Part shown: in pieces, positions 24,905-32,533 of the stretch
How the letters are laid out: every line of letters begins with the position of its first letter
How positions within the stretch are numbered: position 1 is the first letter of the stretch
Assembly (NCBI RefSeq): GCF_029067145.1
Contig: NZ_JAIEFA010000084.1
Location: 1 to 34,191, forward strand
DNA: 34,191 nucleotides
Direction of reading: 5' to 3'
Source: Helicobacter sp.
GTDB taxonomy: Bacteria > Campylobacterota > Campylobacteria > Campylobacterales > Helicobacteraceae
Notes under the pieces: model-generated
Told to the model about the DNA's origin: nothing
The model's database searches: none
Seen by the model: the letters and a program-made list of their open reading frames with translations, nothing else
Translations under genes and position numbers: made by a program

Positions 24905-25384
24905 CTATCCATTGCATTGTTGTGATAGGATTGCTCCCTCTAATTCTAATAAAGCAGCTTTTTTTGCGATTCCACTTGCGTAGCCGACAAGCTTTCCATT
25001 TGCACCAATCACACGATGACAGGGAATAAGAATCGCAATGGGATTGTGATGATTTGCAGCTCCTACTGCGCGCGCGGCTTTTGGTTTGTGGATTTTTTGT
25101 GCTATTGCGCCATAGGTTCGGACTTCTCCATAAGGAATCGCACAAAGCTCTTTCCAAACCGATTTTTGAAATTCTGTTCCATAGGGCAAGAGAGGCAAAT
25201 CAAACTCTTTGCGTTGCAGAGCAAAATATTCTTTTAATTGTCGCATTGCCTCAAGCGTTAAGGGGCTTGTATTGGAAAAGGAATTTTGGGAATCCACAAA
25301 ACAAACTTCTAAAATTGCCTTACCATTGTCCTTGATGAGGATTTCGCCTAAAGGACTTTGTAGGATTGCTTCAAAAATTTTCAT
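24905..25384 (-). CDS. ogt: Methylated-DNA-protein cysteine methyltransferase
   Basis: A 159-aa suicide repair protein that removes the methyl group from O6-methylguanine. The active-site motif IPCHRVIGANGKLVGYASG has the acceptor Cys at residue 122, and VRTYGAIAQKIHKPKAARAV forms the DNA-binding helix-turn-helix with the arginine finger. It lacks the Ada N-terminal domain. The open frame extends further upstream, but ATG at 25384 has CTAAAGGAAAAAAT before it and fits the family's beginning, so I start there. It follows the DASS transporter gene by 11 bases. Confidence 0.94.
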   Translation of the reverse strand: MKIFEAILQSPLGEILIKDNGKAILEVCFVDSQNSFSNTSPLTLEAMRQLKEYFALQRKEFDLPLLPYGTEFQKSVWKELCAIPYGEVRTYGAIAQKIHKPKAARAVGAANHHNPIAILIPCHRVIGANGKLVGYASGIAKKAALLELEGAILSQQCNG

Positions 25385-25395
25385 TATTTTTTCCT

Positions 25396-26739
25396 TTAGA
25401 TAAAACGCCAAACAAACCAAGCAAAGGTTAGAATCAAGACAATAGAAAATAAATTTACGCACGCCCCATATTTCATCATTTCTACTTGCCGAATATAGCC
25501 TGTGCCATAAACGATTGCATTAGGGGGCGTGGCGACAGGTAACATATAGGCACAACTTGCACCAAACCCAATCACAAGAGGCAACATCGCGTGGGGCATT
25601 CCGAGTGCGTCTCCTACGACACCAAAAATTGGCACTAATAAGGCGGAACTTGCAGTATTGCTTGTAAATTCTGTCAAGAAAATAATAAAAAGTGCCGTTA
25701 CGATGATAATCATCAGCCAATTACTATGCCCAAAAAGTGTTGTAACTCCGTTTGCTAGCACTGTGCTTGCTCCAGAATCTTTGAGAATCACACTCAGAGC
25801 AAGCCCTCCACCAAAGAGCAACAAGACGCCCCAATCGGTATTGCTTTGGATTTCTTTCCAAGTTGCTACGCGACTTACACCTATTGCAATTGCGCAACCT
25901 AATGCGATAATGGAATCTAAATCTTTGATTCCGCCGAAGTATTCGCTTAATTTCGCACTGAAAATCCAAGCAGTTGCAGTGAGCCCAAAAATAATCAGAG
26001 TAAGGATTTTTTTAAAATCCCATTCTGTTTTTTCTAATGCAAGATGAAAAGTTTGCTTTAAATCGGGTTTAAGAAGTAAATATAGGATTCCAATCATACA
26101 AGGAAGCATAATGCACATAAAAGGAATCCCAAGTTTCATCCATTCTAAAAAGTTGATTCCAAGATAAGAAGCAGCAATGATATTAGGAGGGCTTCCTACC
26201 ATTGTGCCAAAGCCGCCGATTTCTGAACTATAAGCAACACCCAAAAGCACAAACAAAAAAGTTCCACGATTCTTTGTAATGTCCAAATTAGACAAAATAC
26301 CAAGAGCTAAGGGCAACATAATTGCTGCTGTTGCGGTGTTGCTAATCCACATAGAAAGCAATGCACTCACGCCAAAAAGCATAAGAATCGCAACAGACAT
26401 TTTGCCTTTAGCAAGTAAGATGAGGCGATTAGCAAGCAGTTTATCTAAGCCTTGAATATGTAACGCACTTGCTAGGGCAAATCCTCCAAAAAAGAGAAAA
26501 ATTACAGGATTTGCAAAAGGTTTAAGAGCAGTTGTAACATCTTGCAAATCAAATATTACTGCAAGTAAAGGCACGATTAAAGCGGTAATTGTTGTATGCA
26601 CCGCTTCGCTCACCCACAAGATTCCAACAAATGCTAAAATGCAAATACCAAGATTCGCTTCTTTGGTAAAAGGTAGCCAAGCAAAAAGCATACTAAAGAG
26701 CAAAATATCGGCGATGAGAATCCATAAAGCTTTTTGCAT
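25396..26739 (-). CDS. DASS/SLC13-family anion:Na+ symporter
   Basis: A 447-aa inner-membrane carrier with about 11-12 hydrophobic helices. The two SNT motifs of the divalent-anion:sodium symporter family are visible: WISNTATAAIMLPLALGIL in the first half and FTSNTASSALLVPIFGVVG in the second. The conserved MLPVATPPNAIVYGTGYI near the C-terminus is the DASS signature. Substrates in the family are dicarboxylates (succinate, malate, fumarate), citrate or sulfate; a dicarboxylate would suit an organism that respires fumarate, but this is inference. GAAGGAAAAATGA precedes the start. Confidence 0.93.
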   Translation of the reverse strand: MQKALWILIADILLFSMLFAWLPFTKEANLGICILAFVGILWVSEAVHTTITALIVPLLAVIFDLQDVTTALKPFANPVIFLFFGGFALASALHIQGLDKLLANRLILLAKGKMSVAILMLFGVSALLSMWISNTATAAIMLPLALGILSNLDITKNRGTFLFVLLGVAYSSEIGGFGTMVGSPPNIIAASYLGINFLEWMKLGIPFMCIMLPCMIGILYLLLKPDLKQTFHLALEKTEWDFKKILTLIIFGLTATAWIFSAKLSEYFGGIKDLDSIIALGCAIAIGVSRVATWKEIQSNTDWGVLLLFGGGLALSVILKDSGASTVLANGVTTLFGHSNWLMIIIVTALFIIFLTEFTSNTASSALLVPIFGVVGDALGMPHAMLPLVIGFGASCAYMLPVATPPNAIVYGTGYIRQVEMMKYGACVNLFSIVLILTFAWFVWRFI

Positions 26740-26754
26740 TCATTTTTCCTTCGG

Positions 26755-27870
26755 TTATTTAAACCAATTTTTGATTTTATCCACTAAGCCCTCCAAGCAA
26801 TTAATTGGTTTGGATTCCTCATAACCAAACGATTGATGAAGTTCTAAGAGTAAATCGCGTTGTTTTTCGTCTAGTTTGTCGGGATACAAAATATTAACTA
26901 CTGCAATGAAATTGCCTTTTTTGCTGCTATTGACACTCTTTACACCCTCGCCATAAAAGACAAATTGCTGCTTATCCTTGACGCCAATAGGGATTTTGAG
27001 CTCCAATTCTTTTCCTTTGGTAAAAGTTGGAATCTTAATGCTTCCGCCAAGCATTACAAGGGTGAAAAATACAGGAACTTCCAAATAAATATCATTGCGA
27101 TGACGGATAAAATGCGTATCTTCTTGCACGAAGATTTCTACATACAAATCTCCCCGCGAGCCATCTGGCATTTTATTTCCTCGCCCCTGCACGCGGATTT
27201 GGTTTTGATTATCTACGCCCTCTGGAATTTTAATTTCAAATTTTTCTTTTTCTTCTTGATAACCTTTGCCTAAGCATTTCTCGCATTTTTCTGCGCTTAT
27301 CTCTCCGCTACCACGACATTTAGAACAAGTTTGAGCAAAAGTCATAAATCCTTGCGTAAAAGTCTCACGCCCACTTCCTTTACACGCGCTACAAGTCGTT
27401 ACCTTGCCGTCTTTTGCTCCACTTCCTTTACACGCGCTACAAGCACTTTTATAGCGGATTTCCACTTCTTTTTTGCAGCCAAAAATTGCCTCTTGGAAAC
27501 TAAGCTCTAATTCAATCGCTAAATCACGCGAATATTTTTCGTCTTTTTTGCGTCCCGAGCCAAATCCTCCAAATCCCCCTCCAAAAACAGAGTTGAAAAT
27601 ATCAAAAATACTTCCTTCCATATCTCCAAACCCAAATCCGCTGGATTCTAAGCCTTTTTTTCCATAGGTGTCGTAAATTTGACGCTTTTCTTTGTCGCTT
27701 AGGATTTGATAGGCTTCATTGACTTTTTTAAACATTTCTTCGGCATTTTTGTTATCAGGATTTCTATCGGGGTGGTATTTTAATGCCATTTTGCGATAAG
27801 CTTTTTTGATTTCCTCTCCACTTGCGCTGCGACTGACTTCTAAAATCTCATAATAATCAAATTCTTCCAA
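26755..27870 (-). CDS. dnaJ: Chaperone DnaJ
   Basis: Hsp40 co-chaperone that stimulates DnaK. J domain with YHPDRNPDN, Gly/Phe region (GSIFDIFNSVFGGGFGGFGS, 20 residues), four zinc-binding repeats (CSACKGSG twice, CSKCRGSG, CEKCLGKG) and the C-terminal substrate domains. I place the start at TTG 27870, giving 371 aa: TTAGGAG lies 5 bases before it and the protein would begin MEEFDYYEILEV, close to H. pylori DnaJ. The longer frame from TTG 27885 would put that ribosome binding site inside the gene. No grpE, dnaK or hrcA is adjacent. Confidence 0.95.
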   Translation of the reverse strand: MEEFDYYEILEVSRSASGEEIKKAYRKMALKYHPDRNPDNKNAEEMFKKVNEAYQILSDKEKRQIYDTYGKKGLESSGFGFGDMEGSIFDIFNSVFGGGFGGFGSGRKKDEKYSRDLAIELELSFQEAIFGCKKEVEIRYKSACSACKGSGAKDGKVTTCSACKGSGRETFTQGFMTFAQTCSKCRGSGEISAEKCEKCLGKGYQEEKEKFEIKIPEGVDNQNQIRVQGRGNKMPDGSRGDLYVEIFVQEDTHFIRHRNDIYLEVPVFFTLVMLGGSIKIPTFTKGKELELKIPIGVKDKQQFVFYGEGVKSVNSSKKGNFIAVVNILYPDKLDEKQRDLLLELHQSFGYEESKPINCLEGLVDKIKNWFK

Positions 27871-27997
27871 AGATACTCCTAACAATATTGTTTGAGAAAT
27901 AAAAATTTTGCATTTTAGCGTAATTAACTTTAAAGAAGTAATTAAATAAAAGTTTGACTTTTTTTGTTAAGATTCTATTTTATTTTTAAGGAAAAAT

Positions 27998-28783
27998 ATG
28001 GAATCTAGGCTTACAAAACAGACTTTACAGAGACTTAAAGTCCCAAAGAATCCATCACAAAAATTTCTTTATCACCTTTTAGAAGAACAATATCAGCTTT
28101 TTAACTCACAAGAGGCGATTAATGAGGATTTGCCAGACCCTTTGGGAATCGCAAGGCAATTTCAAAGCGATAAAGTCGCGCTTTTTTGCGCTTTGTTTGC
28201 TTATGGTAATGTGCGCTCTATTTTAAGATTCTTAAATTCTTGCAACCTAAGCGCATTGGAGAATCCGCAATCTTGCGATTCTGTGCCTTGCACTGCAAGG
28301 GTTTATCGCTTTCAGAATAATGCCGAGATTCAACGCTTCTTTGAAGCCCTTTTGGGCTTGGAATCTCTACAAGAGATTTTCTTGCAAGGTTACAAAAGTG
28401 ATTCTATCCTAGGAGGGATTCGCTCACTTCAAGGCGCACTTTACGCAAGAGTGGGAGAGGCGACAGAGGGCTTGAAGTTTCTGCTTGGGGCTATGGATTC
28501 TGCCTCTCCGCTGAAGCGGTGGAATCTCTTTTTGCGTTGGATGGTGCGAAAGGATTGCGTGGATTTGGGCAGGTGGGAAAAAGTAAATAAAAGCGATTTG
28601 CTTTTGCCACTGGATACACATACCTTTAGAATCGCAAGGCGATTGGGGCTTCTAAGACGCAGAACCTATGATTTCAAGGCGGTATTAGAAATCACGAATC
28701 GGCTTAAGGAGTTTGACGCAAAAGACCCTGTGAAATATGACTTTGCCTTGTATCGTATCGGGCAGTTAGGATTGATAGAGTAG
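27998..28783 (+). CDS. TIGR02757-type (DUF2400) conserved protein
   Basis: A 261-aa soluble protein with the pattern DPLGIARQFQSDKVALFCALFAYGNV (first part DPLGIARQFQSDKVALFCAL), KRWNLFLRWMVRKDCVDLG and LPLDTHTFRIARRLGLLRRR, which I recognise as the TIGR02757/DUF2400 family. The helical fold with LPLDTHT and RRTYDFKAVLEIT resembles HhH-GPD DNA glycosylases, but the catalytic residues are not obvious, so an enzymatic function should not be assumed. TTAAGGAAAAAT precedes the ATG. Repeat units begin 3 bases after its stop. Confidence 0.9.
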   Translation: MESRLTKQTLQRLKVPKNPSQKFLYHLLEEQYQLFNSQEAINEDLPDPLGIARQFQSDKVALFCALFAYGNVRSILRFLNSCNLSALENPQSCDSVPCTARVYRFQNNAEIQRFFEALLGLESLQEIFLQGYKSDSILGGIRSLQGALYARVGEATEGLKFLLGAMDSASPLKRWNLFLRWMVRKDCVDLGRWEKVNKSDLLLPLDTHTFRIARRLGLLRRRTYDFKAVLEITNRLKEFDAKDPVKYDFALYRIGQLGLIE

Positions 28784-29246
28784 GGCGTCCTTGCGAGATT
28801 TTGTAAAGAATTGCAGTAATCCATAACTTTGCTATCGTCGTCATTGCAAGGAATGAGTAAAGCGAACGACGAAGCAATCCATAAGAATACACTGCAGTAA
28901 ATCAAACAATGGAATCTTAAGATTTAAAAGCGAGATTCTAAATTATAGATTGCCGCAAAAATTTTGTAAATTTTCTCGCAATGACAAAGCCTTCGAGTCC
29001 TTGCGAATATAAGCGAAGCAATCCATTATCTCGCATACTTGTCATTTGCCATTGTCATTGCGAAGCCTTTGTAAAAGGCTGTGGCAATCCATAACCTAAA
29101 GTTATCTTAAAGATTCCTTTGCAAAATTTACTTTTTGCAGAATTATAGATTGCTTCGGCTAAAGCCTCGCAATGACGCAGTGGGAAATGTCTTTGCGAGA
29201 TTTTAGATTATAGATTGCTACGACTTCTAACGAAGTCTTGCGATGA
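28784..29246. repeat. Cluster of seven short palindromic repeats
   Basis: A non-coding tract carrying seven related units with ends near GTCATTGCGAG and GCAATCCATAA: forward units at 28787-28826, 28840-28884, 28997-29028 and 29054-29094; inverted units at 28943-28985, 29143-29176 and 29208-29247. Inner parts differ but are self-complementary, e.g. AGCCTTTGTAAAAGGCT in the fourth forward unit and GACTTCTAACGAAGTC in the last inverted unit. Spacers of 13-58 bases are unique. This is not a CRISPR array: units are in both orientations and vary internally. Confidence 0.8.
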
Positions 29247-29480
29247 CATAATTGTATCCCACTGCAAGCAAATTTACAGCCTTTGGATTATTTGTGCTAT
29301 TTGCCCTTTGCCTATGAAATCAATAAGGATAAATCGTCCTTTCTTAAAGAGGTTTCCAAAAATCATTTATTATTGAATTTCTTATCGTGGTTGGAGGGCT
29401 TTAAGAGTTATAGAAAATTAAGAAAACTTTTAAGAGAGCCTAGAAGATTTTTCCTAGATTCTAAGAATCCTTTGCTTTAA
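29247..29480 (+). pseudogene. Probable C-terminal fragment of a surface-polysaccharide enzyme
   Basis: An open frame without convincing start: the in-frame region begins within the last repeat unit and the only early start-like codon is TTG at 29283. The encoded tail ends SYRKLRKLLREPRRFFLDSK, a basic KLRKLxRxPxxFFxDS pattern that I associate with the C-terminus of lipopolysaccharide or capsule transferases in Helicobacter, Campylobacter and Pasteurellaceae. The piece is about 75 codons, so it looks like a remnant whose 5' part was lost, probably when repeats were inserted or recombined. It could instead be a short real gene, but no ribosome binding site is seen. Confidence 0.45.
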
Positions 29481-29558
29481 CCTCTTAAAATTTATTTTTA
29501 AAGGCGTTTGAGGGGGGTATAGATTTTCTGAAAATATAGTAGAATTTATGTTTTAAAA

Positions 29559-29564
29559 TATAAT
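29559..29564 (+). promoter_or_regulatory. -10 element of the KAP NTPase gene
   Basis: TATAAT in TTTTAAAATATAATTTC, 27 bases before the start codon; a clear AGGAG follows at 29580-29584. The gene thus has its own promoter. Confidence 0.65.
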
Positions 29565-29590
29565 TTCTATTAGATTAACAGGAGTGTTGT

Positions 29591-31306
29591 ATGCCTAATG
29601 AAAATGGTAGAATTTCGGCTATTACAGAATTTTTGATTGATAATGAGAGCGTTTGTTTGGTTATACAAGGTGCTTGGGGTATAGGTAAAACTTATCTATG
29701 GAAAAAAGGAATTGAAGAGGATATTAAGAAGAAAAAGAAGGACAAACGAGTTGTTTATATTGATTTATTTGGCAAGAAAAGTTACAAACAAATCTTAGAA
29801 GAAATAGTTTTAAAAGTGAATGGTAGCCATAATGAGGTAGTCAAGAAAGTATCTCAGCTCGCCTCTAATACTATAAAACTTACAGGAGTAGCAAATGTTA
29901 ATCTTGATTCCATTTTTTCTATTTTTAAGAAAGAGGATTTTGAGAATATCATTGTTTGTTTTGATAATATAGAAAGAAAATCTGACAAGTTGCCACTAGA
30001 TGAAATTTTAGGACTTGTCATTTTGTTAAAAGAAGATAAGTTATGTAGTGTAGTTATGATTCTTAATAAAGACGAATTGGAAAAACAGGAATCAAGCAGT
30101 GGTAAAACAGAAAATCCTAAAAATTGGTATGAAATCTATAAAGAAAAAGTCATTGATTATGAAATTACTATTGAAAATAATGATGAAGTAGCGCGAAAAA
30201 TTATTGAGGAGAATTTAAAGTGGGATATTAAAGATATGAAGCAAGACATTGTAAATCTTATCTTTGAATGTTTTAAGCAAAAATTAAAATTTAGCGACAA
30301 TCATAATAATCTAAGGCTATTAATAAAGCTTACACGACATATTGACTATTTTAATCAGCATTGTTTCTTTAAGGCACAAATAGAAAAACCAAAAGAGGTG
30401 TTTTTCGAAGTTTTAAAATTATATTATGAAAGAATGGTGAGTGATATTGGAGAGCATTATTTTCTGATACCAAAAGATAATCTCCCAAAGTCTCCTGTTG
30501 GCTTTCATTTTTATGAGATTTTTTTAAATAACTTATTGAAGTTAGATGAAAATTACAAAAATAGCGCACAAAGATTTTTTTTGAAAGAACTTGATAAGGA
30601 ATCGGTTACTTCATTAAAAGAAATACAAGAGAGCTATATAAATGGTAATTTGAGCGACAATCAATATGCAGAATGGATTGAAAACATATTTAAAAATACT
30701 GAAAAATCCTTTCTTGTAGATGACCTCACAAAGAACTACCATCGTTATCAAATACTTTTTAAATTATACAAAAACATAAGAGAGAAAGAATTACCACAAG
30801 AGTATGAGATTAAAAAGCAATACATAATATCTCACACCGAAAAAGATAATGGTTTGCTTAACAACATACTTAACACGATTATCAATGAAGATGAAAGATA
30901 TAAACAAATTTATGATGAATGCAGGAATCAGGATAAAACTGCTACTATGGATATTAGAAGTTTTATAAGCAGGTTTGATTTAAAGGGTGAAGTAGGTTTT
31001 GGTCAAGGCATAGAGACAACCTTTTCTCTTGAAAAAATAAAAGAATATAATAAGTTTCCATTAGATGAGATAGTAAATGTTTTTCAAAATAACAATGAAT
31101 TTTGTAAAAGATTTTTTGAATATTTTGGCGGTAATTTTTCCGATGATTCCATTAATAAAGAATATGATTTGAAAAATCACCTATTTCAAGCGTATAAAAA
31201 ATTTTTAAATCAAGAGGAATATAAAGTCAAAAAAGAAGAAGTTAAAAAGGCTTTAGAAAAAAATTGCCCCAATAGTCTTATTCTCAAACTACTCAATGAA
31301 GAGTGA
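29591..31306 (+). CDS. KAP-type P-loop NTPase, candidate defense protein
   Basis: A 571-aa protein whose first 220 residues form a P-loop NTPase domain. The Walker A is GAWGIGKT (27-34), with the Trp-Gly typical of KAP NTPases, and the Walker B is IIVCFDNIER with D125 and E128. No transmembrane helices are seen, unlike many KAP proteins. The rest (230-571) is helical, Lys/Asn/Glu-rich and has no domain I recognise. The KAP superfamily includes PifA, the F-plasmid protein that blocks phage T7, so an anti-phage role is plausible but unproven. Its codon use is AT-rich, it lies beside repeats and a gene fragment, and it converges on a toxin-antitoxin pair. Confidence 0.8.
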   Translation: MPNENGRISAITEFLIDNESVCLVIQGAWGIGKTYLWKKGIEEDIKKKKKDKRVVYIDLFGKKSYKQILEEIVLKVNGSHNEVVKKVSQLASNTIKLTGVANVNLDSIFSIFKKEDFENIIVCFDNIERKSDKLPLDEILGLVILLKEDKLCSVVMILNKDELEKQESSSGKTENPKNWYEIYKEKVIDYEITIENNDEVARKIIEENLKWDIKDMKQDIVNLIFECFKQKLKFSDNHNNLRLLIKLTRHIDYFNQHCFFKAQIEKPKEVFFEVLKLYYERMVSDIGEHYFLIPKDNLPKSPVGFHFYEIFLNNLLKLDENYKNSAQRFFLKELDKESVTSLKEIQESYINGNLSDNQYAEWIENIFKNTEKSFLVDDLTKNYHRYQILFKLYKNIREKELPQEYEIKKQYIISHTEKDNGLLNNILNTIINEDERYKQIYDECRNQDKTATMDIRSFISRFDLKGEVGFGQGIETTFSLEKIKEYNKFPLDEIVNVFQNNNEFCKRFFEYFGGNFSDDSINKEYDLKNHLFQAYKKFLNQEEYKVKKEEVKKALEKNCPNSLILKLLNEE

Positions 31307-31313
31307 ATTTTCC

Positions 31314-31580
31314 TCATTTTTTATATACTTCGCCGCGAGAATCCGCCTTGTAGGCATAGATAATCAAGATTTGATTTTCCCTTATTTCATAGAGAATCCT
31401 GTATTTGCCAACTCTTAGTCGGTAGTGGTTCTCATAACCTTGAAGCTTTTTGGTATCTTGTTGATTGTGGTAAGGATTTTGTGCAATATTTTCTAAAGCC
31501 TTGATGATTTTGGGAGCTAGGTCGTAATGCTTGAGCAAAAACTTTTCTACTTCTTTGCTATATTCTAATGTGCCACTCAT
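31314..31580 (-). CDS. RelE-family toxin
   Basis: An 88-aa protein of the RelE/ParE superfamily; RelE-type members cleave mRNA in the ribosome. Visible landmarks are YSKEVEKFLLKH, KKLQGYENHYRLRVGKYRIL with the conserved RxGxYRI core, and the C-terminal ADSRGEVYKK, typical of RelE. The basic core residues for RNA cleavage are retained, so it appears intact. The start ATG at 31580 overlaps the antitoxin stop (ATGA); the longer open frame runs inside the antitoxin gene and is not real. Its stop is 7 bases from that of the converging KAP NTPase. Confidence 0.9.
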   Translation of the reverse strand: MSGTLEYSKEVEKFLLKHYDLAPKIIKALENIAQNPYHNQQDTKKLQGYENHYRLRVGKYRILYEIRENQILIIYAYKADSRGEVYKK

Positions 31581-31852
31581 AATCCGAGCTTTTGCCTCAT
31601 TTCTTCGTGGCTTATTGTCTCGCCTCTTTCTAGCTCTTTTAATGCCTTTTTGTAGGCTTTTTCGTCCTCTTTTGTCCAAATCGTATCAGGGTCAATGCTG
31701 CTCGTGATACTAAAGGGAATCTCGCCTGTTTTGAGCACTTTTGCTGCAAACATTCTAAAGGCTGTTCCCAAATCTAGCCCCATATCTTTGAGCATTGTCT
31801 CTAATATTTCTTTATCGTTGCTGTCCATTCTGAATTGCACAACTGAAGTCAT
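31577..31852 (-). CDS. RelB/DinJ-family antitoxin
   Basis: A 91-aa antitoxin with an N-terminal ribbon-helix-helix DNA-binding part (TSVVQFRMDSNDKEILETML, then MGLDLGTAFRMFAAKVLKTG) and a C-terminal acidic and basic tail (KALKELERGETISHEEM) that would wrap the toxin. It should neutralise the RelE partner and repress the operon. ATG 31852 has AAAGGAT 6 bases upstream and yields the usual length; the open frame extends 21 codons further without support. The toxin follows with a 4-base overlap. Confidence 0.9.
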   Translation of the reverse strand: MTSVVQFRMDSNDKEILETMLKDMGLDLGTAFRMFAAKVLKTGEIPFSITSSIDPDTIWTKEDEKAYKKALKELERGETISHEEMRQKLGL

Positions 31853-31855
31853 TTT

Positions 31856-31882
31856 ATATCCTTTCATTATTTTATAGGATAT
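31856..31882. promoter_or_regulatory. Probable RelB operator
   Basis: Perfect 7-bp inverted repeat ATATCCT (31856-31862) and AGGATAT (31876-31882) with a 13-base spacer. It covers the antitoxin's ribosome binding site and reaches its -10, as expected for autorepression by a ribbon-helix-helix antitoxin. Confidence 0.55.
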
Positions 31883-31886
31883 TGTA
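31881..31886 (-). promoter_or_regulatory. -10 element of the relBE-type operon
   Basis: TACAAT on the minus strand, in TATGCTACAAT, an extended -10 (TGC). It lies about 29 bases before the antitoxin start and touches the inverted repeat. Confidence 0.55.
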
Positions 31887-31961
31887 GCATAAATTTGGTA
31901 TTTCCCCCTCTGCAATAATATAAGATTCTACAAGGTTTCTTGTTGCATTTCTTAAGGACGA

Positions 31962-32477
31962 TTAAAATCCTCCAAAATACCTTATTGCGCTGATTTTTCT
32001 ATCTACTTGATTAAGTAGATTCTTATTTTCTTGACTTAAATTTGTATTTTGTAAGATATTTTGTGTTTGCGCAGAATCAAGGCTTGGATTGAATTTTTGT
32101 AAGACATCAAAGCCTACTTTTTCCTCGTTGTTTAAGATTCCACTTTGTAGCATTGCGTCGCCTAAATCTTTTAGACTTTCAAAGTTATTTTCAAACTTTG
32201 CGCTAAAGTTTTGGGCAAAATTTTGCAGATTGGAAAGTTCTGCACTGATTTCAAAAGAATCCTGAATCTCGGTAATAATGGTTTTGTTATTGGAGGAATC
32301 CACATTAAAGAGGTTAGAAATTGCGTCAATTCCTTGAGAATTTTGCGTATTTTGCGTGCTAAAAAGCGAATTGGAATCATTAGAATAGCCCGAAATATTG
32401 TTGGATTTCGTATTTTGTTGTGTGTAGGATTGATTGAGCAGCCCCCACATAGATTGATTTTTGTCATTTACATTCAT
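31962..32477 (-). CDS. Asn/Ser-rich hypothetical protein with sigma-54 promoter
   Basis: A 171-aa soluble protein without signal peptide. Residues 1-60 are Asn, Ser, Gln and Thr-rich and probably unstructured (MNVNDKNQSMWGLLNQSYTQ), and residues 65-165 are helical with repeated Phe/Leu/Asn. No family is known to me. The N-terminal disorder with no Sec signal, the N/S/Q-rich composition and the sigma-54 promoter resemble proteins of the flagellar rod-hook export class. AAAAGGAAAAAG precedes the ATG. The gene is monocistronic, upstream of the antitoxin gene on the same strand but with its own promoter. Confidence 0.8.
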   Translation of the reverse strand: MNVNDKNQSMWGLLNQSYTQQNTKSNNISGYSNDSNSLFSTQNTQNSQGIDAISNLFNVDSSNNKTIITEIQDSFEISAELSNLQNFAQNFSAKFENNFESLKDLGDAMLQSGILNNEEKVGFDVLQKFNPSLDSAQTQNILQNTNLSQENKNLLNQVDRKISAIRYFGGF

Positions 32478-32517
32478 TCTTTTTCCTTTTTATTAGGGTA
32501 TTTTGTTGGAGGATTAA

Positions 32518-32533
32518 AGCAATTTTTATTCCA
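32518..32533 (-). promoter_or_regulatory. Sigma-54 (RpoN) promoter
   Basis: On the minus strand TGGAATAAAAATTGCT matches the -24/-12 consensus TGGCAYRNNNNTTGCW at every fixed position but one, with exactly 10 bases between GG and GC. The predicted start of transcription is about 32507, giving a 30-base leader before the gene ending at 31962. In Helicobacter and Campylobacter RpoN with FlgR transcribes mid-class flagellar genes. Confidence 0.8.

Noticed and set aside
25385..25462. N-terminal extension of the methyltransferase
   Set aside because: The extension is Cys/Leu-rich, overlaps the end of the DASS transporter gene, and lies upstream of a good ribosome binding site.
28784..29247. Possible CRISPR array
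   Set aside because: Repeat units occur in both orientations, vary internally and have irregular spacing; no cas genes are present.
29283..29480. A complete 65-aa gene
   Set aside because: It would start at TTG with no ribosome binding site, and the frame runs upstream into repeat DNA. Treated as a likely fragment.
31581..31679. Longer RelE toxin beginning inside the antitoxin gene
   Set aside because: The extra 33 residues are highly basic shadow sequence; the ATGA overlap at 31577-31580 is the normal toxin-antitoxin arrangement.
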